Origin: Caldifarciminota bacterium SM23_42
Lineage (GTDB): Bacteria > Hydrothermota > Tepidihabitantia > SM23-42
Direction: 5' to 3'
Assembly (NCBI GenBank): GCA_001303785.1
Contig: LJUJ01000005.1
Coordinates: 62,001-126,000 of the forward strand
Length of the DNA: 64,000 nt
The position numbers and the translations under genes are program-made. Positions 51,449-62,100 of this stretch are shown here, piece by piece (the first letter of the stretch is position 1; every line of letters begins with the position of its first letter). A model generated the notes under the pieces. The model was not told the DNA's origin. It made no database searches and saw nothing but the letters and a program-made list of their open reading frames with translations.

Positions 51449-51790
51449 ATGCATGAATATGGCGTGACGAAATCTCTTGTCGAACTATGTAACAAAGAAG
51501 CGGACAAGAACGACATCAAGAAGGTAGTCAAGGTTTACCTGAAGGTTGGAAAATTCACAGGTTTTTCACCGGATTCTATTCAGTTTTACTTTGAGCATCT
51601 GAAAGTCGACACTAAATGTAGTACAGCCGAGATCGTATTTGAGGAAATCCCGATCAAGATCAAATGCAATGGCTGTAGTAAGCAGCATGTCATAGACGAA
51701 CCGATACTACTCTGTCCTAACTGCGGCAGCGATGAGATCGAACTCCTTTCGGGCAGAGAATTCTATGTAGCATCCATAGAAGGTGAATAG
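51449..51790 (+). CDS. hypA: Hydrogenase nickel incorporation protein HypA
   Basis: A 113-residue nickel metallochaperone. MHEYGVTKSLVELC carries the N-terminal nickel-binding His2, and the zinc domain has CNGC and CPNCG. VYLKVGKFTGFSPDSIQFYFE is typical. With HypB it delivers nickel to the hydrogenase large subunit. It begins a hypA-hypB-hypF run; AAGG precedes the ATG. Confidence 0.95.
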   Translation: MHEYGVTKSLVELCNKEADKNDIKKVVKVYLKVGKFTGFSPDSIQFYFEHLKVDTKCSTAEIVFEEIPIKIKCNGCSKQHVIDEPILLCPNCGSDEIELLSGREFYVASIEGE

Positions 51791-51811
51791 GCAACATCTG
51801 GGAGCTGAACC

Positions 51812-52480
51812 ATGAGAAGAATCAAAGTGTTGAAACCAGTGCTCGTCTCGAATCAACAACGAGCCAAAGAGAATAGGCAGGCATTTGACCGCCTAAACAG
51901 CCTCGTCATCAACATCATAGCGTCACCAGGAGCCGGTAAGACGTCGTTGATAAAAGGTATCATCGAGAAGTTAAAAAACAAATACCGTATACTGGTCATC
52001 GAAGGCGACATAAGAGGACAGATAGACAGCGAAATGATTTCGAAACTAGGTGTCGACGTCATTCAAATAAATACGGTTACCGAATGTCATTTGGACGCAT
52101 TCATGGCCGCTCAGGCTCTCCCGAAGATTAAGAAGAAGTACGATCTCATCCTAGTTGAAAATGTCGGCAATCTGGTTTGCCCGGCAGAATTCGAAATCGG
52201 TGAGGACTACAAACTAGCAATGCTGTCGTGCCCCGAGGGTGATGATAAGCCAATGAAGTATCCGCTACTCTTTCATTTGGCAAAGGTGGTGGTGATAAAC
52301 AAGTGTGATCTCCTGCCCTATCTTGACTTCAACATCGTCGAAGCCAAGAAAGCCGTCAGGAAAGAAAACCCAAGAGCGATCATCTTCGAAGTCTCATCAA
52401 AGACCGGCGCCGGATTTGAAGAAATCTGTCGACATTTGGAAAAAGAATTAAATGCCAAAAAGAAAAAAACTGCGGGTTAA
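51812..52480 (+). CDS. hypB: Hydrogenase nickel incorporation GTPase HypB
   Basis: A 222-residue GTPase. The P-loop is ASPGAGKTSLIKG, switch regions include VIEGDIRGQIDSEMI and LVENVGNLVCPAEFEIGE, and the base motif is NKCDLL. The metal-site region has TECHLDAFMA with the bridging Cys. No histidine-rich or CxxCGC N-terminal nickel store is present. It overlaps hypF by 29 bases. Confidence 0.96.
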   Translation: MRRIKVLKPVLVSNQQRAKENRQAFDRLNSLVINIIASPGAGKTSLIKGIIEKLKNKYRILVIEGDIRGQIDSEMISKLGVDVIQINTVTECHLDAFMAAQALPKIKKKYDLILVENVGNLVCPAEFEIGEDYKLAMLSCPEGDDKPMKYPLLFHLAKVVVINKCDLLPYLDFNIVEAKKAVRKENPRAIIFEVSSKTGAGFEEICRHLEKELNAKKKKTAG

Positions 52481-54698
52481 GGGCATTGTCCAAGGTGTCG
52501 GTTTCAGACCATTCGTTTACCGCCTCGCGCGTAGTCTGCGGCTGAAAGGCTTTGTTCGTAATACAACGAACGGCGTTGAAATCGAAGTGGAGGGAAGTGC
52601 CGCAGGCATCGATCGATTCATTGAAAGCATGCTCGATAGCAAGCCACCGGCCGCGCGTATTGATAAAATCAGAATTGACACGGCCCCGAACAAGGCATAC
52701 CGAGAATTCTCTATAAAAGAGAGTACAACCTCCACCGGATTTACGCAGATCTCGCCCGACATCGCTACTTGTAATGATTGTCTCAAGGAAATGAATGACC
52801 CACACGACCGCCGCTACAAATTCCCGTTCATCAACTGCACAAACTGCGGTCCCCGGTATTCGATAATCATAAAAACGCCATATGACCGGGCACGCACTTC
52901 AATGCACGAATTTAAAATGTGTGTTGATTGCGAGAAAGAATTTCAGGAAATTTCTGACCGACGTTTTCATGCGCAACCCGACTGCTGCCTGGTCTGCGGG
53001 CCAACATATAGTCTGCATACGATCTCCGGCGAGAAAGTTGAAACTGACAAACCCATCCTAAGAACCGTCGAATCACTGAAACGCGGGGATATTGTCGCAA
53101 TCAAAGGCGTTGGTGGATTTCATATCGCCTGCGATGCATTGAATCGCGATGCCGTTACAAGACTACGCCGCTTGAAGCACAGGCCAACGAAGCCGTTTGC
53201 GATAATGGCCAACAAACATGACCTGCACAGAATCACATATATCAATGCTGATGAGAAAAAAGTGATCGAGTCACCAATCGCCCCGATCATGCTTTTAAGA
53301 AAAAGGGGCAAGACTATCTGCGAAGAAGTCGCACCGAATAACCCATATCTCGGCGTAATGATACCCTATGCTCCGATCCACCATCTACTATTGGCTGAGA
53401 TGCCCTATTTGGTTATGACCAGCGCAAATATCCAGGATGAACCGATCGTCAAGAACGCAGAAGAGGTTGAGAGAAAGCTCAGTCGTCTGGTCTCCCTCTA
53501 CCTGGACCATAATCGGAATATCGAAAATAGATGCGATGACTCAGTCGGTTATCATCTGAACAACCGAGGATTTTCGATCATTCGACGCTCCCGAGGCTAT
53601 GTTCCTATCCCCATCGACTTGCCGATTGCAGTGAAACCGACCCTCGCGGTTGGCCCCTATTTAAAAAACACGTTTACCTTGGCCAATAGTGAAGAGGCCT
53701 ACGTCTCACCCCATATTGGCGACCTGGATAACCTAGAGACTCTGCAATTCTACGACGAAATGGTGACCAAGTACAAGCGTTGGTTCGGAATCGACCCGCA
53801 GCTAATCATCCACGACCTTCATCCTGATTATCTATCGACAAAAATCGCTCAAACGATGCCCGGTCAGAAAATCGGCATACAACATCACATCGCCCATTTC
53901 GTTTCATGCCTGGGTGAGAACGCCACATTGACAAACACCATCGGTATCATCTTCGATGGTACCGGTTACGGTCTCGATGGAAAGATCTGGGGAGGTGAGT
54001 TTTTCATCGGTAGCATCACCGATCAAAAAAGAGTCGCACACCTGCAGTATCTTCCTCTACCCGGTGGCGAATCAAGCATAAGAAAACCCTATCGTATCGC
54101 CATCGCATATGCTCATAAATTACTACATGAAGATATGCACCTGACTACCGATTCTGAAACGAAAATCATCAAAACGATGATTGATGAAAACCGTAATCTC
54201 GTTTATACGTCGAGCATCGGCAGGCTGTTTGATTGCATCTCAGCGATGCTTCATGTAACCAGAGAGATAACCTACGAAGCAGAGGCCGCGATAAACCTCG
54301 AGTACATCGCGGCTCATGGTGTCACAACTCACTACCCGTACAGAATACACGAGTCTGAGCCCATGACCGTAGAAATTGAAGATACCTTGGCGGCTATCGT
54401 TAAAGACACACGATCTGGGATTTCGAACAAAAGGATTTCTGCAAAATTCCATAATACGCTCGCTGTGTTGTCCTTGGATGTAGCAAAGAGATTAAGACAA
54501 AGATACGGCATAAAAAGAGTGTGCTTTTCCGGCGGGGTATTCCAGAACCGTTACCTACTCAATTTGATGATCCGATACTTTCTAGCCGATGGTTTTGAAG
54601 TATCAACTCACCGCCGGCTCCCCAACAACGACGGGTGTATTTCGTACGGCCAAACAATTGCTGGGAACACCAAAGAGATCAGTGGCAGGAACAAATAG
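52452..54698 (+). CDS. hypF: Carbamoyltransferase HypF
   Basis: A 748-residue enzyme making the carbamoyl precursor of the cyanide ligands of the NiFe site. Domains: acylphosphatase (KGIVQGVGFRPFVYRLA), two zinc-finger units (CNDCLKEMND, CTNCGPRYS, CVDCEKEF, CCLVCGPTY), YrdC-like (VAIKGVGGFHIACDA, TKPFAIMA), and Kae1-like carbamoyltransferase (IQHHIAHFVSCL, IIFDGTGYGLDG, CFSGGVFQNRYLL). All expected motifs are intact. Confidence 0.97.
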   Translation: MPKRKKLRVKGIVQGVGFRPFVYRLARSLRLKGFVRNTTNGVEIEVEGSAAGIDRFIESMLDSKPPAARIDKIRIDTAPNKAYREFSIKESTTSTGFTQISPDIATCNDCLKEMNDPHDRRYKFPFINCTNCGPRYSIIIKTPYDRARTSMHEFKMCVDCEKEFQEISDRRFHAQPDCCLVCGPTYSLHTISGEKVETDKPILRTVESLKRGDIVAIKGVGGFHIACDALNRDAVTRLRRLKHRPTKPFAIMANKHDLHRITYINADEKKVIESPIAPIMLLRKRGKTICEEVAPNNPYLGVMIPYAPIHHLLLAEMPYLVMTSANIQDEPIVKNAEEVERKLSRLVSLYLDHNRNIENRCDDSVGYHLNNRGFSIIRRSRGYVPIPIDLPIAVKPTLAVGPYLKNTFTLANSEEAYVSPHIGDLDNLETLQFYDEMVTKYKRWFGIDPQLIIHDLHPDYLSTKIAQTMPGQKIGIQHHIAHFVSCLGENATLTNTIGIIFDGTGYGLDGKIWGGEFFIGSITDQKRVAHLQYLPLPGGESSIRKPYRIAIAYAHKLLHEDMHLTTDSETKIIKTMIDENRNLVYTSSIGRLFDCISAMLHVTREITYEAEAAINLEYIAAHGVTTHYPYRIHESEPMTVEIEDTLAAIVKDTRSGISNKRISAKFHNTLAVLSLDVAKRLRQRYGIKRVCFSGGVFQNRYLLNLMIRYFLADGFEVSTHRRLPNNDGCISYGQTIAGNTKEISGRNK

Positions 54699-56111
54699 TT
54701 GAAGGCTGGAATCTTCGAAAGAATCCTTGAATTTGATTGGTCAAAGTTGCCTAATCTTCTACTACTCATCTTCGTCTTCGTCATTTCGCGCTTACCCCTG
54801 CTCAATCTGGGTTTTGGATTAGATGCCGATGCCTGGCGTATAGCAAATTCAGCGTTTGATTTAAGATACCACGGTGTTTACCACGCATCAAGATTTCCTG
54901 GCTATCCGCTTCTCGAGTTTCTGAATGCGGCGGTCATTCAATTTGGTTGGGTAGCTACGAACAGTCTAACCATGCTCGTGTCCTTGATTTCAGTGATAAC
55001 ATTCGTGCAGATTCTTAAAACCCTAGATTGCCGAAAGGGAGGACTGCTGACGATAACCTATGCTTTCCTCCCCCTGCTCTGGCAGAACAGCACAAACACG
55101 ATGGATTACATGTGGGCGCTTTGTTTCATCATGTTCGTTTGGCTGTTTTTGCTCAATAAGAAATGGGTTATCGCAGGACTCATGATGGGTCTTACGCTTG
55201 GCTCGAGGCCTCAGGCAGCAGTGCTCATACCACCTTGCTTATTTCTGATCTACCACCATGACAGGAACGTTAAAGACGTCGCAAGGTTCTTGTTGGCGTC
55301 TCTATTCGCAACGGGTTTTCTGTTTTCTCCGTTGTTCCTGACCTATGGTTTGACATTCATCCGACACTACCCGGCACAGACTTCCATATTCCAAATCGGA
55401 TATCAAACAATAAAGCAAATTGGACTGCCTGCTACGCTCTCGCTGCTCATTCTACTCATTACATCCCGGCGGGGCCTGCGAAGTATGATAACCGAGCAAA
55501 ACAGAAACGATATGTTCATCCTACTGTGTGTCATTCTGGTACTAATCTCTTTCGCAGCAACACCGTATCACTTAGAATACATCATCCTGGCTATTCCATT
55601 CGGGTTGATGCTCCTTTACCGTATTGGCAGCAGACCGTTTGTGGTGCTCTTCAGCGTGTTGTTGTTGTTGCACGCATTTGTGACAATCGGAGGTTTCCAG
55701 CATAACGTGGACGGGGAAATCACTCCAAGACTCATCGCTCAAGGAGCGATGAGTTCAAATGCCGGAGAACGCAAGCAACAGCTTGTTCTCGCAGAGAATT
55801 TGAATCAAACCAGCATAGACAACCATAGTATCGTGATCGCCGGACCATGGTTGCCTATCCTAGCATACCTCGATGATGAGGTCTCTTCGACTGTGGGAGT
55901 AAAAAAAATGTATGATAGCAATCGACCGGGTGCAGGTGTATGGAATTTCCAGCGCGACATTTCGTATCGATATTTATTGCATCTTGATGAAGTAAAGGCA
56001 TTGAAAGCTAAGAACTACAGAATATACTACATAACGAGAGTCAGAGAATTTACCGAAGATATTCATGGTTATGACCTGGACGATTACGGTGCCGTGTATC
56101 TGTCCGTTTAG
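54699..56111 (+). CDS. GT-C type membrane glycosyltransferase-like protein
   Basis: A 470-residue protein with about ten helices, likely of the GT39/ArnT-like (GT-C) superfamily. The first periplasmic loop carries acidic residues (NLGFGLDADAWRIAN), as expected for metal/lipid-sugar binding, and TLGSRPQAAVLIPP follows. A soluble C-terminal region (about 340-470) follows. The TTG start directly follows the hypF stop, with AGGA eight bases before it. It may use the polyprenol-sugar made by the GT2 enzyme at 48486. Its place among hyp genes seems incidental. Confidence 0.72.
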   Translation: MKAGIFERILEFDWSKLPNLLLLIFVFVISRLPLLNLGFGLDADAWRIANSAFDLRYHGVYHASRFPGYPLLEFLNAAVIQFGWVATNSLTMLVSLISVITFVQILKTLDCRKGGLLTITYAFLPLLWQNSTNTMDYMWALCFIMFVWLFLLNKKWVIAGLMMGLTLGSRPQAAVLIPPCLFLIYHHDRNVKDVARFLLASLFATGFLFSPLFLTYGLTFIRHYPAQTSIFQIGYQTIKQIGLPATLSLLILLITSRRGLRSMITEQNRNDMFILLCVILVLISFAATPYHLEYIILAIPFGLMLLYRIGSRPFVVLFSVLLLLHAFVTIGGFQHNVDGEITPRLIAQGAMSSNAGERKQQLVLAENLNQTSIDNHSIVIAGPWLPILAYLDDEVSSTVGVKKMYDSNRPGAGVWNFQRDISYRYLLHLDEVKALKAKNYRIYYITRVREFTEDIHGYDLDDYGAVYLSV

Positions 56112-56125
56112 GTCTCATCACACCC

Positions 56126-56153
56126 TTGATAAGAGACAAGATTTGTATATAAT
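56126..56153 (+). promoter_or_regulatory. hypC promoter
   Basis: TTGATA (56126-56131), 16-bp spacer, TATAAT (56148-56153). The start near 56160 leaves a short leader with GGAGA (56165-56169) before the ATG at 56178. Confidence 0.68.
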
Positions 56154-56177
56154 GAAGCCGTGCATGGAGAATAATAA

Positions 56178-56396
56178 ATGTGCCTAGGCGTTGTTGGTCG
56201 CATAGACGAAATCGATGGTGAAATGGCAACTGCCGAGATAATGGGTGTCCGGCGTCGAATTTCTATAGTCCTAGTTCCCGAAACAAAAATTGGGGATTAC
56301 GTCATGATCCACGCTGGATTCGCCATTAATCAGATGGACGAAAAGGATGCCCGCGAGACCGAAGAGATGATAATGGAAGTATTGAAGTACTCGTAG
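56178..56396 (+). CDS. hypC: Hydrogenase assembly chaperone HypC
   Basis: A 72-residue HypC/HybG/HupF-family protein. The N-terminal MCLGVVGRI carries the essential Cys2, and GDYVMIHAGFAINQMDEKDA is the conserved C-terminal half. It carries the Fe(CN)2CO unit with HypD and chaperones the large subunit. HypD and HypE genes are not found in this window. It has its own promoter. Confidence 0.95.
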   Translation: MCLGVVGRIDEIDGEMATAEIMGVRRRISIVLVPETKIGDYVMIHAGFAINQMDEKDARETEEMIMEVLKYS

Positions 56397-56438
56397 AGAA
56401 CTCATCAAAAAACTACCTGGCAAATAAGGAGCTGTGGC

Positions 56439-57713
56439 ATCCTAATCGCAGTTCTCTTCCTTCTTAATAGTGATTTCCCGATCGCCGCAGCTGCTCAGTC
56501 TCAGCATTACCCAGCGGTTCAATTCGCCAATAATCAATTCTATGTCTTTTGGCAGGACCTCCGGTTTTATCCCTCGGATCGCTCAACACTGGCCGCGCGG
56601 GTGACTCAAAACGGCATCGTGCTTGATCCTGAGGGAATTGTCATCCTGCGCGACAAGACAGATCGCGTAGACGCCGCTTTCGATGGTTCAAATTTCCTTG
56701 TTGTCGTCCAGGACAGCTGTTGAAATATGGCTGATATTTTCGGCGTGCGGGTCACGACCGAGCTCACCATTCTCGACTCTCTAGTTATCATCCGTAACAC
56801 TGCCGGTGGCCAGACCGAGCCGGCGGTGACCTTTGGTAGTCAGAACTACTTTGTCACGTGGCTCGACCAAGCTTTCCAGACACGCTCTTCCCCCGTGGCG
56901 GTGGCGCGCGTTAGCACTCAAGGTATTGTTCTCGATACTGTTTCTCATGTTGGGGTAGGTGACTATCACCCAGATATTTCTTTCGACGGTAGTCGCTGCC
57001 TCGTTGTCTGGTCTAAAGAATTTCATGGCGTGGTGGGACGGTTTATCAACGCCTCAGGGCAACCAGAGGGACAAGCAATCGATATTTCCTTGACCCAGGG
57101 GACATCTACATTACCCGTGTTGACATACGGCACACAGGACTATCTTGTGGTTTGGGCTGACTTCTGCCTCTCCGGTACAGATATTGATATCTTTGGGCAG
57201 CTCGTGTCATCCACCGGGCAGCTTGTCGGTGAACGCATAACTATTGCCGAAGGGGCGCCGATGCAAAACTATCCAGCGGTCACCTACGACGGCAATCAAT
57301 TCCTCGTTGTCTGGATCGAAGATCAAGAATATGTTTACGGACGCTTTGTGACCGCCGATGGCCAACCAAGCGGCACCCAATTTATGGTATCAAACAACAC
57401 TTCTTATGAACGCCAACAGACTACGGTGGCTGCCGGGACAAATCACGCTCTTGTAGCATGGAATGAATATCATTATGATTTTGATGTTTACGGTAACCTG
57501 GATGTATCGGTTGGCGTCGAGGAAGAAAAAAATTGGGTCGCCCGACCCGAAGCATGTACGATCACCTCATCTGGGATAGATAGGCTCATTGGGCAAGATT
57601 GTCAAATATACGACATCTCGGGCAGGAACATCCCTAAGAACGCAATCACCCCAGGTGTCTATTTTCTAAAGACAGATAAGAAAATTGTCGAAAAGGTAGT
57701 GGTTGTACGTTAA
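56439..57713 (+). pseudogene. Decayed secreted repeat protein with short T9SS-type end
   Basis: A continuous reading frame broken by one in-frame TGA at 56721. The 5' part encodes a signal peptide (ILIAVLFLLNSDFPIAAAA) and a repeat HYPAVQFANNQFYVFWQD. The 3' part continues the same repeats (TEPAVTFGSQNYFVTWLD, NYPAVTYDGNQFLVVWIED) and ends in a shortened sorting domain (CQIYDISGRN, PGVYFLKTD). AAGGAG (56426-56431) is seven bases before ATC at 56439, where an ATG would be expected; no ATG, GTG or TTG is available in this frame. So both start and body carry lesions. An ATG at 56727 could give a product without a signal peptide. Sequencing errors are an alternative. Confidence 0.75.
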
Positions 57714-57720
57714 GGATCGT

Positions 57721-58509
57721 TTACGATATTTTGGATGTCGGCCGATCGGTGATCTTCCGTACCAGTAACGGCAAAGCCACATCAGCCTTAGCTCTGATCG
57801 ATACGTCAACAGCGTTACTGATCGGAGTGGGCTCGAGATTTATTTCTATTGTTTTCACTCCCTGTTCCATTGCGATCCGGGGTATCGCGGCCGCGGGCCA
57901 CACCACGCCGGATGTCCCGCAAATCATCGCGACTGCTGTGCCACTTAGGAAATCCAAAGAGTCCTGCCAAATATATTCAGGTATCGCCTCACCGAACCAA
58001 ACAACATCGGGTCTCAAAAGACCACCGCACACGCACCTAGGCAAATCATTTGACACACCCTGGATTCCTGTATACTCAGTTTTGCGGTCGCACTCACAAC
58101 AACGCGCACGGAAAATATTACCATGTAGTTCGAGTACTCTCTGCGACCCGGCACGGCGGTGCATATTGTCGACATTCTGTGTCAACAGGAGAAAGTGCTC
58201 GAAGATACTTTCGAATGCTGACAAGGCGTAATGCGCAGCATTGGGTGAAGCCTTCAAAATCAAGTCCTGCCTCCAGTGGTACCATTCCCACACTAGTACA
58301 GGATCTTTTTGAAAAGCTTGAGGTGTTGCGAGTTCCTGCGCTGAGTAGTTTTTCCAAAGTCCATCAGCGCCCCGAAAGGTTGGAATCCCACTCTCAGCAG
58401 ATACCCCGGCACCAGTCAACACAAACACCGAATTGACCGTCCCCAAGAGCAGGGCTGCTCGATCGATCAAATTGTCCGTTGAATTCGAGTTGCCAGATGT
58501 GTGGTTCAC
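57721..58509 (-). CDS. Sir2-family NAD-dependent protein deacylase
   Basis: A 262-residue sirtuin. The NAD motif FVLTGAGVSAESGIPTFRG, the catalytic LLTQNVDNMHRRAG and ELHGN, a zinc site (CCECD ... RCVCGG) and CGTSGVVWPAA are all present. WEWYHWRQDLI carries the Tyr-x-x-Arg pair typical of sirtuins that remove succinyl or malonyl groups (SIRT5/CobB type). The GTG at 58509 adds a Ser/Asn-rich leader; a TTG at about 58470 would give a more usual N-terminus. Confidence 0.93.
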   Translation of the reverse strand: MNHTSGNSNSTDNLIDRAALLLGTVNSVFVLTGAGVSAESGIPTFRGADGLWKNYSAQELATPQAFQKDPVLVWEWYHWRQDLILKASPNAAHYALSAFESIFEHFLLLTQNVDNMHRRAGSQRVLELHGNIFRARCCECDRKTEYTGIQGVSNDLPRCVCGGLLRPDVVWFGEAIPEYIWQDSLDFLSGTAVAMICGTSGVVWPAAAIPRIAMEQGVKTIEINLEPTPISNAVDVSIRAKADVALPLLVRKITDRPTSKIS

Positions 58510-58563
58510 GAACCTACTGCATGATTGACTGTCGCTCTCTAATTAGAATCAGCGACGGTAGGA

Positions 58564-59154
58564 TCAAAACCTGTAAATCAAGCCGATCCTTCCCTCACTG
58601 GTATCGATGCCAAATTTCTCCTCTTTCTTAAAAAGCAATACATCGACCACTGATACAATACGATTGATGATCGCAAAGCCGGGCATGAAAGAAGCGCGCC
58701 GCCGGTGTTCGCGGGCCTCCCTTCTTTTCTCCCAGTAGTAAGTACGACTTGCCAGGGTGTCCCACACCCACTCGTCCTCACCAAAGTAGGAATTCTCTTC
58801 GATGTAGTTTTGCTGGAGCAGCGGATCGTTAGGAAAGAAATAACTCGCGTTCCTCTCTACTTCCAGATTGTAGTCTACGGAAGACAGATAATCCTCAACA
58901 GCATCGTAGTAGGCATCGTCACGGCGCGTCGGATTTGCCCCAGCATGCTCGATGGCAAATACGCGTGCCGAGTGATCAATGCGTTTACCAAAGTAATTCA
59001 ACCCAAAATAAGACAACCACACGGCACCTTCAACCACAAAGAACGCTTGGGCCTTTGACTTTTGCCCCTGTATCATTTGTCCCAAGCCAGGAACCATGAT
59101 CGACGCGAATACCGGATTCATCGCTTGGAAGACGATCAGTGTAATACTCAACAT
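58564..59154 (-). CDS. DUF5683-like membrane protein
   Basis: A 196-residue protein with two N-terminal hydrophobic segments (ITLIVFQAMNPVFASIMVPGLGQ and AFFVVEGAVWLSYFGLNYFG), a charged middle (YYDAVEDYL, NDPLLQQNYIEE) and a third hydrophobic region (GFAIINRIVSVVDVLLF). The PGLGQ motif is common in small inner-membrane proteins of FCB bacteria. No function is known. GGAGGT is six bases before the ATG; the gene is 11 bases downstream of the M6 protease gene, so probably in its operon. Confidence 0.68.
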   Translation of the reverse strand: MLSITLIVFQAMNPVFASIMVPGLGQMIQGQKSKAQAFFVVEGAVWLSYFGLNYFGKRIDHSARVFAIEHAGANPTRRDDAYYDAVEDYLSSVDYNLEVERNASYFFPNDPLLQQNYIEENSYFGEDEWVWDTLASRTYYWEKRREAREHRRRASFMPGFAIINRIVSVVDVLLFKKEEKFGIDTSEGRIGLIYRF

Positions 59155-59165
59155 CGTAGTACCTC

Positions 59166-62100
59166 CTACTTCAAAACCGCAAATTTCTTGAACTTGACTT
59201 CGCTCTTGTTTGCGTTCTTAGCCTCGATGCGAAGGATATACATACCGTTAGCCTGTCGCGTGAAGTCAAATTGCACTTCATTGTATTCATTTTGTGTTGG
59301 GCTGGACAGCGTTGCCTCACCGATGCTACGCCCTGTTATATCCAGTATCTCAACGGTGACTTCTGCCAATTGGTACAAGAAGAAACGCGCTCGACCAAAG
59401 TTCTCAATGGGCGATGGATACATATAGCAATTGCCTAGTAGTGAACTTGAAACTTCAGGTTCGGATAACACGCCGTCGAAGTAACCAATATTTGCAGGTG
59501 AATTCATATACCCACTCCACGATACGCTGCTTCCCGGGAAATCCCAGACGTACAACTTCCCTGAATTAGTACCGCAGGCTATTTCAAGGTCACCATCTGC
59601 ATCAAGATCGAAAACGACACCCGGGCTAGAAAAACCACCTTCGCCGAACAACGGAGAATAGGCAAATTCAGTATTACGATCGTTGATTATTCGGAGATAA
59701 CCATTACCGAGCGAATCCGAGGTAGCCACGCCAAAAATGATATCCTCAGCACCATTATCGTCCAAATCGGCAATCATCAACGGATATAGAATGAATTCAT
59801 CCAAGGGTAAAGGAAAGTTGTTCGCGCTCGAACCGTTCTTATTGGAGACGTATAGTGTCTTGCTGCTGTTAGGCATTATTATCTCAAGGAAACCATCATC
59901 ATCGATATCGGCAAGCCCCGGGGTATAATAGAATATGGTGTCGATCAAGATGTCGAATTTCTGCTCCAGTGTGTCTCGACTGTATATGTATACCGTACCA
60001 TAACCGTTCACGATGACCGCTTCGGGATCGCCGTCACGATCAACATCGCCGACAATCGGCGATGCGTAGGTCAGCATGTTGTGGCTTGCTTCGTCAAATT
60101 CCCGAACAATACCATCTTGATTCGCTATCCAAAAACGACCGTCCGAACCCAATATCCCAAGATCACGATCTGCTTCACTGAAAACGCAAGGGGTTGAAAG
60201 TAACTCGGTACCTAAGTATATCGGATACTGAGCAATGTTCTGCCCGGTACTATTAAGGCAATAGAGCGTGCGGTCTTTGCTACCGAAGACTATCTCAGCA
60301 TTCGCATCACCGTCTACATCAAATAGCAGCGGTGCACCGGTGATTACATCGCCGGTCGTGAAAGGAAAGTTAGGGATGGTATCCAGGGTCTGCCCGTCGA
60401 GACATTTCAAATCGAATCCGGAACCAAAAGCAATATCATCCGCATTGTCACCGGTAATATCGCCGACGGCCAGGAAAGTGGTAATCGTGCCAACAAACCT
60501 ACTACCGTAAGACCCACCGTCATGATTGAAGGCATAGATGAAACCGTTTCTTGCGGCAACAACTATCTCCATATCACCATTGCCATCAAGATCACCGTAG
60601 CTGACATCCCCAATCGCCCCATACTGAACAGCAATCGGAAAACCAGATTGCAACATACCAAGATTGACCGCGACATCCATGAGGGTATCAAGTGCCGACT
60701 GCACATCGATATTCACCAGAGATTTCCCGTAGTACGAATCAGAATTAGGTTCGGTGAACGGACCAAAACGATCGCTAGCCTTGTTGCTATCATCGACGAA
60801 GAACAAATCATATTTCGAACCGTAATACTCAAGTGAATCACCATAATAGTATGCATCAAAATGCTGAATACCGTCTGCCTCTTCTAAGTCGACTCCTTTA
60901 TGGTCCGGATCTGTCTGTAGTGTATTCGTCACGTACTTCGCGCTTATGATGTTGTCGTCGACATGCCAGATCGCAATGCCACTGGCTGGTAGGAAGAAAT
61001 CATATTCACCGTTATCGACATAAATAGGAACCCCATCTTCCGCGTCAATTACTATCGTGTCTTTGTGTACCATGTCTTGTTGTCGATTTTCAATCAAGAA
61101 AAACTCGGTCGCAGAAATCGGCACCTTCACCATGGTCTGATCGGCAACGGCGTACTGAGTAGTATCTATTGAGGACGCTCTGATAGTTATGAGACTGTCC
61201 GGATCGGTCACGACGATCGGATTCACCCAACCCAACCAGTATCTAGACCAGGCGCTCATGTTAGCAGGAATAGAACCCTCAGGTGCACCAGCCCCAGGAC
61301 TGCCGACCCAACCACCAGTGCCCATCAGGCAGAAAGCACCGACCCCGTTTGACCAACCGGTTATATCATACAGGTCAGGCAGATCAAGTATGTGTCCGAA
61401 CTCATGGACAACCGTACCCACTGCACCCACCATATATTCATCGACCCTTGCCATCTCTGCGTTGATGCTAACCGGAAAGTCAATCGTATCAGTGCCACCA
61501 TTGGCAAGAATATGGGGTACGCCTAAGTAGAACTCGAGCGCGCCGGGCGGGATCGTTGCCGAAGGAATGTCGCAAAAGCGCAGGAAATTAAGGCTCGTCT
61601 GCCACTGTGTACCCGCATGGAAGATGATGATCGCATCGTAATCCGAAAAATCAATTGTTTCATCCTGATCCGCGGCGGCAACCGCATCAGCGAGTATGCG
61701 CACTAATCCCATTTCCATAGCAAAGGTATTGTAGTACACAAAACCATTTTCCGCGTCGTATTCAACAAAGCCACTGTAGTAACGCATGTTGTGCGGCAGT
61801 TGGTAGCTTTCCAAATTGTGATCAGGTTTTACCGTATAGCTGACAACGCAATTTCCAAAGGAATTAGCCTTGTAATAATTGCTCAAGAATTGCATCTGAC
61901 GCTCGAAATAGACACCGCTGTGAGGTGGGTCATAGAATAAACCATCCTCAGGTGTACCGAAGCCGGTTAGATCCATCTTACCATTTCCGGTTGTGCATCC
62001 TTCGTTGTCTTCCACGAATTCAACCTTGAGAACTAAAACGTTAAGGTCTTGCCTGCTTTCGCGTGGTAGGGGTGCAATAAATTCTCTGAAAAGCCTCAAG

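Noticed and set aside
56721-56723. In-frame TGA as a possible selenocysteine codon
   Set aside because: No convincing SECIS-like hairpin directly downstream, no Sec-protein family match, and the same gene also lacks a start codon; decay or a Trp-codon error explains it better.
58531-58557. GTCGCT/AGCGAC stem between the small membrane protein and sirtuin genes as a terminator
   Set aside because: No T-run follows on the coding strand and the loop is long; support is too weak.
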